Shown: positions 1 through 9,888, numbered from the stretch's first letter. The stretch is 64,000 bases of DNA from Flavobacteriales bacterium (GCA_026196775.1 JAPHUD010000017.1:1-64000); one strand, 5' to 3'. The notes: a model not told the origin generated them from the sequence alone. Numbers and translations are program-made.

Positions 1-1365
1 AGTTTTCCAATAGGAAACACAACAGTAACTTGGACATCAACAGATGCATCAAGCAACTTTGTAACGTGTACTCAAGTAGTAACGGTGGTTGACAATGAAG
101 CACCAGTTATTACATGTCCAAATGATACGGTTGTAGGAAATACACCTGGGTTATGTGGATCAGTTGTAAATTACACAGCACCAGTGGGTACAGATAATTG
201 TACTGGTGCAAGCACTGTGTTAATAAGTGGATTAGCATCAGGATCAACTTTCCCTGTGGGAACTACAACAGTAGTTTATGCAGTAGTAGATGGAAATAAT
301 AATGGAGATACTTGTTCATTTAATGTAACAGTAGCAGATTCATTAGCTCCAACAGCAGTATGTCAGGATATAACCATATACCTTGATAATACAGGAAATG
401 TTAGTATACTAGGAGCGGATGTTGATGGAGGCTCTTCAGATGATTGTGCTATAGATACATTAACATTATCTCAGTATAACTTTACTTGTTCGGCAATAGG
501 AACAAATAACGTTACCTTATATGTTACAGATACTTATGGTAATATTGATTCGTGTACAGCAATTGTAACCGTTATGGATACAGTTGTACCAACAGTAATG
601 TGTCAAAACATAAATGTGTATGTAGATAATGCAGGAAATGTGAGTATAACACCTAATGATATAGATGGAGGATCATCCGATATCTGTGGAATAAGTGCTA
701 TAACAGCATCGCAAACTACATTTACTTGTGCGGAATTAGGGTTAAACAATGTAACCTTATATGTTGAAGATAATAATGGGAATATAGATAGTTGTGTTGC
801 ACAAGTAACAGTTTACGATACTATTGCACCAGTAATTACTTGTCCAACCAACCAAGAAGTATCAACAGATAATACTTGTATGTATGAGATAGAAGATTAT
901 ACAAGTATGGCAACATCATCTTTAGATAATTGTGATATGAACAATGTAATTATAACTCAAATTCCAGCCGCAGGAAGTTTTATTACAGCAGATAATATTA
1001 TTAATGATAAAGGACAAACAGTAGTTTCTATTATTGTAGAAGACTTATCAGGAAATGCAGATACATGTGAGTTTATTGTGGATGTAACGTGTATTGATGC
1101 ATTAACTATTCCTAATGTATTTACACCAAATGGTGATGGTAAAAATGACCTTTGGAACATTGCAGGAAAAGAAAACTATCCTGATATGAAAGTGAAAGTA
1201 TTTAACAGATGGGGAGACTTAATGTTTGAATCGGGTACAGGATATGAAGCTCCATGGGATGGTATGTATAATAATGCAGAAGCTCCTGCAGCAACGTATT
1301 ATTATATTATTATGTTAGGAAATGATGAAGAAGATTTATCAGGAACAATTAATATAGTTAGATAA
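1..1365 (+). CDS. HYR-repeat adhesin-like protein with T9SS type B sorting domain (5' partial)
   Basis: The frame is open from base 1, so the gene begins before the window; the GTG at 85 is not the real start. The visible 454 residues are a chain of about 80-residue Ig-like HYR units, each closing on a Cys followed by VTV (CTQVVTV, CSFNVTV, CTAIVTV, CVAQVTV). A C-terminal domain with IPNVFTPNGDGKND, VFNRWGDLMFES and the ending GTINIVR follows. That ending is the gliding-motility-associated, type B sorting domain (TIGR04131-like) that sends cargo through the T9SS to the cell surface or medium. The next gene, 32 bases on, is a PorP/SprF partner, the usual companion of type B cargo such as SprB. 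The role is probably surface adhesion or gliding; the exact ligand cannot be told. Confidence 0.9.
   Translation, partial: SFPIGNTTVTWTSTDASSNFVTCTQVVTVVDNEAPVITCPNDTVVGNTPGLCGSVVNYTAPVGTDNCTGASTVLISGLASGSTFPVGTTTVVYAVVDGNNNGDTCSFNVTVADSLAPTAVCQDITIYLDNTGNVSILGADVDGGSSDDCAIDTLTLSQYNFTCSAIGTNNVTLYVTDTYGNIDSCTAIVTVMDTVVPTVMCQNINVYVDNAGNVSITPNDIDGGSSDICGISAITASQTTFTCAELGLNNVTLYVEDNNGNIDSCVAQVTVYDTIAPVITCPTNQEVSTDNTCMYEIEDYTSMATSSLDNCDMNNVIITQIPAAGSFITADNIINDKGQTVVSIIVEDLSGNADTCEFIVDVTCIDALTIPNVFTPNGDGKNDLWNIAGKENYPDMKVKVFNRWGDLMFESGTGYEAPWDGMYNNAEAPAATYYYIIMLGNDEEDLSGTINIVR
337..816 (+). repeat. Two tandem 240-base HYR-like units inside the cargo gene
   Basis: Bases 337-576 and 577-816 each encode an 80-residue unit with the shared positions D..xPTxxCQ, VYV/IYL, DNxGNVSI, DxDGGSSD, FTCxxxGxNNVTLYV and GNIDSC. 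They are more alike to each other than to the flanking units, which suggests a fairly recent internal duplication. Confidence 0.85.
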
Positions 1366-1397
1366 GCCAATAATCACGATAATAAAAAAATAAACAC

Positions 1398-2318
1398 ATG
1401 AAAAATATATTAAAAATATTCATCACAACTTGTTTTATAGGAGGAAGTGTTTACGCACAACAAATTCCATTAACAAGTCAGTATATGTTTAATGACTACT
1501 TATTGAACCCAGCAGTAGCAGGATCAACTGATAGTATAAACATCTCATTATCAGCTAGAGCACAATGGACAGGTTTAGAAGGAGCACCAAGAACACAGTT
1601 TTTTAGTATAGACTCAAAAGTTGGCGAAAAAATGGGAGTAGGAGGTTATGTTTATAATGATGAAACAGGTCCAATAAGTGAGAGAGGAATACAATTGTCT
1701 TATGCATATCATTTAAATGTTAGCGATAATGCAAAATTAGCTTTTAGTTTAGCAGGGATGATGTTTTTTCATGATATCAATACCGCTCAATTAAGACCAG
1801 AAGAAAGTGGGGATGATGCATTAAATAATATGAAAATAAATGCAGTATCTCCAGATGTTAATTTTGGGATGATGTTTTATACAAGCAAATATAGAATTGG
1901 ATTTTCATCTTCTCAATTATTAGAAAACAACTTGTATGGAGTAACTGCAGCAGCAGATAATAATTTAAATAAATTAGCAAGACATTACTATCTTTTTGCA
2001 GATTATAAAATTGAAGCAAGCGATAAAATTACTTTAGTTCCATCAGCATTGGTTAAGTATCTTCAGGGAGCACCAGTTCAGTTTGATATAAATGCAAGAA
2101 TGGTTTACGATCAGAAATTTTGGTTAGGAGCATCTTACAGATATAACAATGCTATAGTTGCGTTGGTTGGAGTTAATTATAAGAATTTTTCTTTTGGTTA
2201 TGCTTATGATTATACTACTACAGAAATAAAAGATTTTTCTACTGGTGGACATGAGATATTTATATCTTTAAGAATGCCAACAAAACCAACAGTAAGGTCA
2301 GCTCCTTCAATAAATTAA
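1398..2318 (+). CDS. PorP/SprF family T9SS outer membrane protein
   Basis: This 306-residue protein has an N-terminal signal peptide (hydrophobic stretch ending SVYAQQ) and then the family opening QIPLTSQYMFNDYLLNPAVAGS. The rest is an aromatic-rich series of beta strands, as expected for an outer membrane barrel of about 300 residues. Family members (PorP, SprF) work with the type IX secretion system; SprF-like paralogues are needed for export or anchoring of type B cargo encoded next to them. The gene follows the type B cargo gene after 32 bases and precedes a strong terminator, so the two are likely cotranscribed. It is likely the dedicated partner of that cargo rather than the core PorP. 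Confidence 0.92.
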   Translation: MKNILKIFITTCFIGGSVYAQQIPLTSQYMFNDYLLNPAVAGSTDSINISLSARAQWTGLEGAPRTQFFSIDSKVGEKMGVGGYVYNDETGPISERGIQLSYAYHLNVSDNAKLAFSLAGMMFFHDINTAQLRPEESGDDALNNMKINAVSPDVNFGMMFYTSKYRIGFSSSQLLENNLYGVTAAADNNLNKLARHYYLFADYKIEASDKITLVPSALVKYLQGAPVQFDINARMVYDQKFWLGASYRYNNAIVALVGVNYKNFSFGYAYDYTTTEIKDFSTGGHEIFISLRMPTKPTVRSAPSIN

Positions 2319-2342
2319 GAAGTTAATAAAACGCATATAAAA

Positions 2343-2374
2343 AACCCACTTTGGTACTCCAAAGTGGGTTTTTT
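2343..2374. terminator. Bidirectional intrinsic terminator
   Basis: A perfect 10-base stem (CCCACTTTGG, 2345-2354, with its complement at 2359-2368) closes a TACT loop. It has a run of A before it and T after it, so it can serve both strands. It lies between two convergent genes. Confidence 0.9.
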
Positions 2375-2395
2375 ATGCTTAGTTAAAGATAAGTT

Positions 2396-3043
2396 TTAGT
2401 TACAATCTTTACTTAGAGTAGCCTCAATGTTTAAATCTACAACCGACCATAATTTGCTAATACCATCAGCTCCTTTGTGTAAATCTTCACAAACTTTGTT
2501 TAATGAGGCAATAGCGTCATCGCCATTCCAATTGGCTAAATCAATTTCTCCTGTTAAGTTTACCATGTTATCATTAACTGTATAATCAAGGGTAACTTCT
2601 TTTTCAATATTATTAAGGGTTAGGTAAAAAGTACATGTTCCACTTTCATTGTTTCCTTTAGCAGATTTTACCTGACCAATAATTAAATCGGTAGCATCCA
2701 TAGCACCAAAAAAAGATTCGATAATCTTTTTATCCCTACCTTCATCTTTGGTAAAAGTACTTTCAGTCATTATGGTAAAATTAATTCCACTGAGTACATC
2801 GGTTATTTTGGTAGATTTTTCTCCACCTTTAACCATTACTTGATTAAAAGTTCCTCCAACACCAACTTTTTCTGTTGTTTTAAAGGCTGTCCAACTCACA
2901 GTTGCAGAAGAGGTTTTAGTGTATTCATAAAAACAGATGGGTTCACTATCATCAGCTGTATTATTTTTGTCTTTGTTGCTCTCTCCACAAGAGATTAGAA
3001 ACAAAGAAGTAATAATTACTGTAGGAAAAATAATTTTTTTCAT
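2396..3043 (-). CDS. YceI-like domain lipoprotein
   Basis: The 215-residue product starts with a lipoprotein signal (MKKIIFPTVIITSLFLISC, lipobox LISC, Cys19). The body resembles the YceI lipocalin-like fold: SATVSWTAFKTTEKVGVGGTF near the start of the domain, then a Ser/Thr-rich strand series and the NNIEKEVTLDYTV strand. YceI proteins bind isoprenoid or other amphiphilic molecules in the periplasm; the ligand here is unknown. The gene stands alone between convergent and upstream neighbours. The family call is made by pattern and is fairly firm; the function is not known. Confidence 0.75.
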   Translation of the reverse strand: MKKIIFPTVIITSLFLISCGESNKDKNNTADDSEPICFYEYTKTSSATVSWTAFKTTEKVGVGGTFNQVMVKGGEKSTKITDVLSGINFTIMTESTFTKDEGRDKKIIESFFGAMDATDLIIGQVKSAKGNNESGTCTFYLTLNNIEKEVTLDYTVNDNMVNLTGEIDLANWNGDDAIASLNKVCEDLHKGADGISKLWSVVDLNIEATLSKDCN

Positions 3044-3153
3044 AATATAAAATATTTAGTTAGATTTTGTTTTTGCTAAGTTATCATTTTTTGAAAGGAT
3101 ACTGAAATTAAGTGTTTGGATTAACATTTTTTCACTTTTAAAAGATAAAAAAA

Positions 3154-6100
3154 TTATTTTACACTCTCAATCATCACCTCTAAAATAGCTTGTGCTGCTT
3201 TACTAATTTTCGTTCCAGGTCCAAAAATACCAACCGCTCCAGCATTAAATAAAAACTCATAATCTTGTTGAGGAATAACCCCACCAACAATTACCAAAAT
3301 ATCTTCTCTACCAATATTTTTTAGTTCTTCAATTACTTGCGGAACTAAGGTTTTATGTCCGGCAGCTAAAGAAGACACCCCTAAAATATGCACATCATTT
3401 TCAGCAGCTTGTTTAGCAGCTTCGGCAGGTGTTTGGAATAATGGACCAATATCCACATCAAAACCTAAATCGGCAAAGGAAGTAGCAATGACCTTTGCTC
3501 CTCTATCATGTCCATCTTGCCCCATTTTGGCCACCATAATTCGTGGACGCCTGCCATCTAATTGAGCAAATTCGTCTGCCAGTGCTTTGGCTTTTAAAAA
3601 GTCTTTATCATCCATAACTTCTGAACTATAAATACCGCTAATAGAGCGGATTTGTGCTTGATATCTTCCAAAAACTTCTTCTAGTGCATCTGATATTTCT
3701 CCTAAAGTAGCTCTTTCTCTTGCTGCTATAACTGCTGCATCTAAAAGGTTTCCGTTTCCTGAACGTGCAATTTCGGTAATATTTTTTAAAGCTGCTTGCA
3801 CTTTTTCGTTATTTCTGCTAGCTTTAATTTTATTTAAGCGTTCAATTTGGCTGTTTCTAACCTTAGTATTATCTACTTCTCTTACTTCAAATTCTTCATC
3901 AGCATCAACAATATATTCATTTACGCCTACAATAATTTCTTTACGACTGTCAATACGAGCTTGTTTTTTTGCAGCAGCTTCTTCAATTCGTAATTTAGGA
4001 ATACCTTTTTCTATGGCTTTTGCCATTCCACCGTGGTTTTCTACTTCTTCAATTAATTCCCAAGCTTTTTCAGCTAATTGATTAGTAAGTGTTTCTATAT
4101 AATAAGAACCACCCCAAGGATCAACAGTTTTACAAATTTCAGTTTCATTTTGGATAAAAAGTTGGGTATTTCTGGCAATACGGGCAGAATAATCTGTTGG
4201 TAAAGCAATAGCTTCATCCAACGCATTGGTGTGTAATGACTGTGTTCCACCCAATGCAGCAGCCAATGCTTCTACACAAGTTCGTGCAATATTGTTATAA
4301 GGATCTTGTTCTGTTAAACTCCAACCACTGGTTTGGCAATGTGTTCTTAATGCTAATGATTTTTGGTTTTTAGGATTAAATTGTTTGACAATTTTTGCCC
4401 ATAACAATCTGCCTGCACGCATTTTGGCAATCTCCATAAAATGATTCATTCCTATTCCCCAAAAGAAAGAAAGGCGAGGAGCAAAATCATCAATGTCCAT
4501 TCCTGATGCAATTCCTGTGCGCAAATATTCTAAACCATCGGCTAAGGTATAAGCTAATTCAATTTCGTTAGTTCCACCGGCTTCCTGAATATGATAGCCC
4601 GAAATACTGATAGAATTGAATTTGGGCATGTTTTGCGAAGTATATTTAAAAATATCTGCAATAATTTTCATAGAAGGTAATGGTGGATAGATGTAGGTGT
4701 TTCGCACCATAAACTCCTTTAAGATATCATTTTGTATGGTTCCTGTAAGTTGTTCGGGTTTTACCCCTTGCTCTTCGGCAGCCACAATATAAAAGGCTAA
4801 AATTGGAATTACTGCTCCGTTCATGGTCATAGAAACCGACATTTTATCCAATGGAATTTGGTCGAATAATAATTTCATGTCTTCCACAGAGTCTATGGCA
4901 ACTCCAGCTTTACCGACATCACCAACTACTCTGGGATGGTCGGAATCGTAACCTCTGTGTGTGGCTAAATCAAAAGCTACTGACAGCCCTTTTTGTCCGG
5001 CAGCTAAATTTTTTCTATAAAAAGCATTAGATTCTTCAGCAGTACTAAAACCTGCATATTGTCTAATCGTCCATGGACGCATAACATACATGGTAGAGTA
5101 TGGACCTCTTAAGTTTGGAGCAATTCCGGCACCGTAATTCAAGTGCGTTAGCGGAGCAATATCTTCTTTGGTATAGTTAGCTTTAACTTCAATAGATTCG
5201 GCAGTTTGCCATACTTCTTTATTAGAAATAGCTGTTTTTTTATTTGCAGATTGATAGGTTAAAGATGAAAAATTGGACACCTTTTTCTTAAAACTTTCCA
5301 AAGCTTTTTTTACCAATTCATCGGTAAGTGTTTCCATGTAGTAAGCCCCTTTGGTAGGGTCAACAACTTTGTCTAAAAAGGATTCTTCTTTTAAAATAAG
5401 CTGAATATTTCGAGCAATTCGTTTAGAAAATGGAGTAGCTTTTTCGTCTAAAGTATTAAACGGTAAAACAGTTAAACTATTTACACCACCAATAATTGCA
5501 GACATAGCTTGCGTGGTAGCTGCTAAGGTATTATTGTGTACATCAATTTCGGGTTGAGGAGTTAGTGTAGTTTGTGCAGCAACATACATCTTTGCATCAT
5601 TCAATTGATATTGATTGGTAATCAATTCAAAGCAAATTCGGGCTGCTCTTAATTTAGCTATTTCAAAAAAGTAATTGTTTTGTATAGGAAACTGAAACAT
5701 TATTTTATTCCACGCTTCTTTTGCAGTAATACCGTTTTTGGTTAAGAGGTCAACTGCTTCAACTGCTTTTACAAAACTATCGGCTAGTTGCTCACTCATT
5801 TTGGCATTAGTACCTGCAGCTATCATTACACATTTTTCAACATGTTGATTTTTACTCAATGCAATAATACCGTTAGTAATACCATTACTGTAAAAATTGG
5901 CTTTTACATTTTTGTAAGAAGATTTTTCAAGTAACTGAGAAAATAATTCGGCTGTTTGTAATGGTTGCTGATTGTTAAAATTTAACTGAATAATATCTAG
6001 TTGAATATCTTTTAGTAAGGAGTCAAACTTTTCTAAATTAGCTATTTTTCCAATAAATTCTATGCTATTGCAACCGCCTGTTAGTGCTGTTAAAGCTTGT

Positions 6101-6342
6101 TGGTTGGCATCGTTTTCAGTAACATCAATTTGTTCGTTAATGAGCCAATTAGCAGTGCTTTCTGGAATAACATTAAAAGTAGAAGACAAATTATTTTCCA
6201 ACGCATTTTGCATATAAAATGGTTGAACTTTAATATTTTCCTCTGAGTTCCAAACTAAAGTTTCCTCAAAATCTTTTCCTTTTAAGTCAGCAATAATTTT
6301 TTCTTTCCATTGCTGATAAGTTATTTCTTTAAAATCATTCAT
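3154..6342 (-). CDS. Methylmalonyl-CoA mutase, fused small and large subunits
   Basis: This 1062-residue protein interconverts succinyl-CoA and methylmalonyl-CoA with adenosylcobalamin. Residues 1 to about 355 resemble the small, catalytically silent subunit (MutA), cut short before its usual C-terminal part. Residues from about 356 (FSSLTYQSA) to the end match a complete large subunit (MutB/ScpA, about 700 residues). In the large part, [15 protein letters not shown] near residue 420 carries the substrate Tyr, [12 protein letters not shown] carries the Arg typical of methylmalonyl rather than isobutyryl mutases, and DGHDRG near residue 942 is the B12-binding DxHxxG motif. In related genomes the two subunits are usually separate genes after an FtsB-type gene, as here. 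It is not IcmF, because no GTPase domain is present. Confidence 0.93.
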   Translation of the reverse strand: MNDFKEITYQQWKEKIIADLKGKDFEETLVWNSEENIKVQPFYMQNALENNLSSTFNVIPESTANWLINEQIDVTENDANQQALTALTGGCNSIEFIGKIANLEKFDSLLKDIQLDIIQLNFNNQQPLQTAELFSQLLEKSSYKNVKANFYSNGITNGIIALSKNQHVEKCVMIAAGTNAKMSEQLADSFVKAVEAVDLLTKNGITAKEAWNKIMFQFPIQNNYFFEIAKLRAARICFELITNQYQLNDAKMYVAAQTTLTPQPEIDVHNNTLAATTQAMSAIIGGVNSLTVLPFNTLDEKATPFSKRIARNIQLILKEESFLDKVVDPTKGAYYMETLTDELVKKALESFKKKVSNFSSLTYQSANKKTAISNKEVWQTAESIEVKANYTKEDIAPLTHLNYGAGIAPNLRGPYSTMYVMRPWTIRQYAGFSTAEESNAFYRKNLAAGQKGLSVAFDLATHRGYDSDHPRVVGDVGKAGVAIDSVEDMKLLFDQIPLDKMSVSMTMNGAVIPILAFYIVAAEEQGVKPEQLTGTIQNDILKEFMVRNTYIYPPLPSMKIIADIFKYTSQNMPKFNSISISGYHIQEAGGTNEIELAYTLADGLEYLRTGIASGMDIDDFAPRLSFFWGIGMNHFMEIAKMRAGRLLWAKIVKQFNPKNQKSLALRTHCQTSGWSLTEQDPYNNIARTCVEALAAALGGTQSLHTNALDEAIALPTDYSARIARNTQLFIQNETEICKTVDPWGGSYYIETLTNQLAEKAWELIEEVENHGGMAKAIEKGIPKLRIEEAAAKKQARIDSRKEIIVGVNEYIVDADEEFEVREVDNTKVRNSQIERLNKIKASRNNEKVQAALKNITEIARSGNGNLLDAAVIAARERATLGEISDALEEVFGRYQAQIRSISGIYSSEVMDDKDFLKAKALADEFAQLDGRRPRIMVAKMGQDGHDRGAKVIATSFADLGFDVDIGPLFQTPAEAAKQAAENDVHILGVSSLAAGHKTLVPQVIEELKNIGREDILVIVGGVIPQQDYEFLFNAGAVGIFGPGTKISKAAQAILEVMIESVK

Positions 6343-6349
6343 AAAAATA

Positions 6350-6376
6350 GTTTATGAGTTTAAGAGTTTATAAGTT
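6350..6376 (-). repeat. 27-base AT-rich element upstream of the mutase start
   Basis: Read on the minus strand, this element matches 9275-9301 on the plus strand at 25 of 27 positions (shared core TTATAAACTCTTAAACT). It ends 7 bases before the mutase start codon; the other copy ends 5 bases before the ruvA start codon. Confidence 0.8.
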
Positions 6377-6451
6377 GTTTTGTGTTAACAGTTGACAGTT
6401 TTTTAATTTCTGTAACTACACATCCACAGATCTTCTCATTTACACATTAAT

Positions 6452-6751
6452 TTAATCTTCTTTTTTTTCTTCAAAAACAAAAATTTCTTCATCGTCTTTT
6501 TTCATTAGGTATTTTTCTCGGGCAAATTTTTCTAATGCTTTTTGGTGGGTAGTCAATTCTTTCAGTTCTTTTTTTGTTTGCTCTATTTCTTTAATATAAA
6601 AAGTTTGGTCTTGTTTTAATTGTTTTAGCTGAGTTCTGTAGGAAAATTGAGTAATTAAATTATTTTGATCGAAAAACATTAACCATATAAGAAATAACAC
6701 TAATGTTAGTGCATATTTGTTTTTAAGCCATTTTGGTATTTTCTGCCACAT
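6452..6751 (-). CDS. FtsB/DivIC-type septum formation initiator protein
   Basis: A 99-residue small bitopic protein. It has a short cytoplasmic start (MWQKIPKWLKNKY), one membrane segment (ALTLVLFLIWLMFF), a coiled coil through about residue 70, and the family ending KFAREKYLMKKDDEEIFVFE. FtsB/DivIC proteins form a complex with FtsL and FtsQ/DivIB and help activate septal wall synthesis. I chose the ATG at 6751 over a TTG seven codons earlier because a TATTTTTG promoter box overlaps those codons. Downstream, 109 bases on, is the mutase gene, an order seen in other flavobacteria. Confidence 0.88.
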   Translation of the reverse strand: MWQKIPKWLKNKYALTLVLFLIWLMFFDQNNLITQFSYRTQLKQLKQDQTFYIKEIEQTKKELKELTTHQKALEKFAREKYLMKKDDEEIFVFEEKKED

Positions 6752-6756
6752 GAACA

Positions 6757-6764
6757 CAAAAATA
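6757..6764 (-). promoter_or_regulatory. Putative -7 box for the FtsB/DivIC gene
   Basis: TATTTTTG on the minus strand fits the Bacteroidota TAnnTTTG box. Only 5 bases separate it from the ATG, so the transcript would have almost no leader. No clear -33 box was found. Confidence 0.45.
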
Positions 6765-6939
6765 CATATCAATTCTTAAAGATAAATGTAAAATAGCAGC
6801 GAACTATTAAACAAAGCGTTGTTAATGGTTTAGTTAATAAAAAATAACTACAAAAAACTTCAAAAAACAATTCTTTCAGATTAACGAACAACGAAAATAT
6901 TACTACTTTTACGAGTTCATTTTTTAAATACCAAAATAA

Positions 6940-9210
6940 ATGGCAAAGACAAGAAAAGAACAGGAAGCATTAGAGTATCACGCACAAGGAAAGCCTGGGA
7001 AAATTGAAGTAGTACCAACAAAGCCATATAGTACTCAACGAGATTTGTCTTTAGCATATTCGCCAGGAGTAGCAGTGCCTTGTATGGAAATTGCTGCAAA
7101 TAAAGAGGACGTTTATAAATATACAGCAAAAGGAAATTTAGTAGCAGTAATTTCTAACGGAACAGCTGTTTTAGGTTTGGGAGATATAGGTCCTGAAGCT
7201 TCTAAACCTGTAATGGAAGGAAAAGGATTATTATTTAAAATTTTCGCTGATATAGATGTTTTTGATATTGAAATTGATGCTTCTGATGTGGATTTGTTTG
7301 TAAATACAGTAAAAGCTATTTCACCTACTTTTGGAGGAATAAATTTAGAAGATATTAAAGCTCCTGAATGTTTTGAGATTGAAGAAAGATTGAAAAACGA
7401 GTTGAATATACCTGTAATGCACGATGATCAACATGGAACAGCTATAATTACTGCTGCAGCTTTATTAAACGCTATAGAATTAGCCGATAAAAAAATTGAT
7501 AAAATAAAATTGGTAGTGAATGGAGCAGGTGCTTCTGCTATGTCGTGTACCAAACTATATGTGGCGTTGGGTGTAAATCCTAAAAATATTGTAATGTTAG
7601 ATAGTAAAGGAGTTATCCGAAAAGACAGAAAGGATATTTCTGAATCTAAAAAACAATATGCTACAGACAGAAAAATAGACACACTTGAAGAAGCATTAGA
7701 TGGTGCTGATATGTTTTTGGGGTTATCAAAAGGCAACATTGTTTCTAAAGCAATGATTAAAAAAATGGCTAAAAACCCTATTGTTTTTGCTTTGGCTAAT
7801 CCCGACCCTGAAATTCCTTACAAAGATGCTATCGCTACTAGAAAAGACATTATTATGGCAACAGGAAGATCAGACCATCCTAACCAAGTGAATAATGTAT
7901 TGGGATTCCCATATATTTTTAGAGGAGCATTAGATGTTAGAGCAACTGCTATAAATGAAGAAATGAAATTAGCAGCTGTTAAAGCTGTAGCACAGTTAGC
8001 TAAAGAACCAGTGCCAGAAGAGGTAAATGAAGCTTACAATCAAAAAAACATCACTTTTGGTAGAAATTTTATTATACCAAAACCATTAGACAATAGATTA
8101 ATAACCACTATTGCTCCAGCAGTAGCGAAAGCAGCTATGGATTCTGGGGTGGCTCAACAACCTATTACAGATTGGGAAGCCTACAAGGAAAATTTAGCAA
8201 AACGTTTAGGGTTAAATAACAAGTTGCTTAAGAGCATAACAGAAAAAGCGAAAGGAAACCCTAAAAAAGTCGTTTTTGCTGAAGCAGATAATTATAAAAT
8301 ACTAAAAGCTGCTCAAGTAGTTTATGAAGAAGGTATTGCTCATCCAATATTGTTAGGAAAAGTAGCTAAAATTGAAGAGGTTGCTAAAGAGTATAATTTA
8401 GAATTGGGTGATATTCCAATTATTGACCCAAGAAGTTCGAAACATAGAGATAAAAAGAATTTTTATGCAGCCATGTTGTATGAAAAACGCAAAAGAAAAG
8501 GCGTTACTTTAGCAGAAGCTCAAGAAATGATGCGTAGCCGTAATTATTTTGGTTCTGCTATGGTAGAAATGGGTGATGCTGACGCTCTAATTTCAGGGTT
8601 AACTAGGAATTATAAAAATACTATAAGACCTGCTTTGCACGTAATAGGAACGGATGATGATGTGAAAAAAATTGCAGGAATGTACGTTATTTTTACTAAA
8701 AGAGGACCAATTTTCTTTGCTGATACCACGGTGAACTTAAATCCAACTGCTAGAGATATTGCTGATATTACAGCTCTTACAGCCAAAATTGTAGATAGGT
8801 TTAAAATTGTTCCTAAAATAGCGTTGTTGTCTTATTCTAATTTTGGTTCGGCAGATGGAGAAGATGCTATAAAAATGCGTGAAGCGAAGAAAATTCTAGA
8901 AAGAGAATATCCTGATTTGATAGTTGATGGAGAAATTCAAGCCAATTTTGCCTTGAATAAAGAACTAAGAAACGAAATATTTCCATTTTCTGAATTAGCA
9001 AGAAAAAACACCAACACTCTTATTTTTCCAAACTTAGCAGCAGGAAATATTGCTTATAAGTTAATGTTAGAAATGGGCGAGTTTGAATCAATCGGACCAA
9101 TTTTATTAGGAATGAAAAAGCCTGTTCACATTTTACAATTAGGTAGCTCAGTAAGAGAAATAGTGAATATGGTAACCATTGCTGTAACTGATGCTCAAAC
9201 TAGGAAGTGA
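6940..9210 (+). CDS. maeB: NADP-dependent malic enzyme with phosphotransacetylase-like C-terminal domain
   Basis: The 756 residues are close to the usual length of MaeB. The N-terminal half (to about 410) is malic enzyme: SLAYSPGVAVPC, NGTAVLGLGDIGPEASKPVMEG without its tail, MHDDQHGTA, and the nucleotide-binding VVNGAGASAMS. The C-terminal half (from about 430) is the phosphotransacetylase-type domain, which in MaeB is regulatory, sensing acetyl-CoA, and not known to be catalytic. The enzyme oxidatively decarboxylates malate to pyruvate, giving NADPH in the cytoplasm. It precedes ruvA by 96 bases, a gap holding low-complexity repeats, so it may be the first gene of the ruvA-sprA transcript or separate from it. 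Confidence 0.95.
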   Translation: MAKTRKEQEALEYHAQGKPGKIEVVPTKPYSTQRDLSLAYSPGVAVPCMEIAANKEDVYKYTAKGNLVAVISNGTAVLGLGDIGPEASKPVMEGKGLLFKIFADIDVFDIEIDASDVDLFVNTVKAISPTFGGINLEDIKAPECFEIEERLKNELNIPVMHDDQHGTAIITAAALLNAIELADKKIDKIKLVVNGAGASAMSCTKLYVALGVNPKNIVMLDSKGVIRKDRKDISESKKQYATDRKIDTLEEALDGADMFLGLSKGNIVSKAMIKKMAKNPIVFALANPDPEIPYKDAIATRKDIIMATGRSDHPNQVNNVLGFPYIFRGALDVRATAINEEMKLAAVKAVAQLAKEPVPEEVNEAYNQKNITFGRNFIIPKPLDNRLITTIAPAVAKAAMDSGVAQQPITDWEAYKENLAKRLGLNNKLLKSITEKAKGNPKKVVFAEADNYKILKAAQVVYEEGIAHPILLGKVAKIEEVAKEYNLELGDIPIIDPRSSKHRDKKNFYAAMLYEKRKRKGVTLAEAQEMMRSRNYFGSAMVEMGDADALISGLTRNYKNTIRPALHVIGTDDDVKKIAGMYVIFTKRGPIFFADTTVNLNPTARDIADITALTAKIVDRFKIVPKIALLSYSNFGSADGEDAIKMREAKKILEREYPDLIVDGEIQANFALNKELRNEIFPFSELARKNTNTLIFPNLAAGNIAYKLMLEMGEFESIGPILLGMKKPVHILQLGSSVREIVNMVTIAVTDAQTRK

Positions 9211-9274
9211 TTTTGATGTGCAAATGTGTGAATACGTAAATGTGAAAATGACTATAATTGATAACCTTGAACTA

Positions 9275-9301
9275 AACTTATAAACTCTTAAACTTCTAAA
9301 C
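9275..9301 (+). repeat. 27-base AT-rich element upstream of ruvA
   Basis: This is the second copy of the element described at 6350-6376, in inverted orientation relative to it. It ends 5 bases before the ruvA ATG. Upstream of it, at about 9217-9250, is a degenerate run of ATGTG/AAATG units, and the rest of the 96-base gap holds no gene. Confidence 0.8.
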
Positions 9302-9306
9302 TAATT

Positions 9307-9888
9307 ATGATAGCTCAAATAAAAGGTAGATTAATAGAAAAAACACCAACTTATGTAATTATAGATTGCAATGGGGTGGGATATCAAATTAATATTTCGC
9401 TAAACACTTACTCAAAAATTGACGCGGATGAACTTTGTCTTTTACATACGCACATGATAGTGAGAGAAGATGCTCAACTGCTTTATGGTTTTAAAGATAA
9501 AAGTGAAAGAGAATTGTTTAGATTATTAATATCTGTTTCGGGAGTAGGTTCTGCTACGGCAATGATGATTTTATCTTCATTAACAGCTACAGAAATTAAA
9601 GGAGCAATAAGCACAGGAGATGTGAACACGCTTAAGGGTGTGAAAGGGATAGGGGCAAAATCTGCTCAAAGAATTATCATTGATTTAAGAGATAAAATAG
9701 GAAAAGTTGGAGAAAATGATATAAATTTTGCTGTTTCAAACAATACTATTAAAGATGAAGCGTTAAGTGCACTAATTATGCTAGGATTTGCTAAAAAACC
9801 AGCAGAAGTTGCACTAAATAAAATACTTACTGTTTCAGACGATATGAGTGTGGAACAGCTTATTAAACAAACATTGAAAAGCCTTTAA
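9307..9888 (+). CDS. ruvA: Holliday junction branch migration protein RuvA
   Basis: The 193-residue product has the OB-fold start MIAQIKGRLIEKTPTYVIID, the tandem helix-hairpin-helix region (LISVSGVGSATAM, LKGVKGIGAKSAQRIIIDL) and a small C-terminal domain that contacts RuvB. RuvA binds four-way junctions as a tetramer and drives branch migration with RuvB during recombination repair. It is followed 15 bases later, in the same reading frame, by sprA. The ruvA-sprA-gcvH order is, to my knowledge, common in Flavobacteriia. Confidence 0.96.
   Translation: MIAQIKGRLIEKTPTYVIIDCNGVGYQINISLNTYSKIDADELCLLHTHMIVREDAQLLYGFKDKSERELFRLLISVSGVGSATAMMILSSLTATEIKGAISTGDVNTLKGVKGIGAKSAQRIIIDLRDKIGKVGENDINFAVSNNTIKDEALSALIMLGFAKKPAEVALNKILTVSDDMSVEQLIKQTLKSL

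Noticed and set aside
957-1160. Minus-strand frame inside the cargo gene, and similar frames inside maeB, sprA and accC
   Set aside because: They lie wholly in the opposite strand of clear genes and show no family features.
6350-9301. The inverted 27-base pair as ends of a transposon carrying the FtsB-type gene and maeB
   Set aside because: The copies lie at gene leaders, there is no transposase or target duplication, and the genes between are core genes in normal order.
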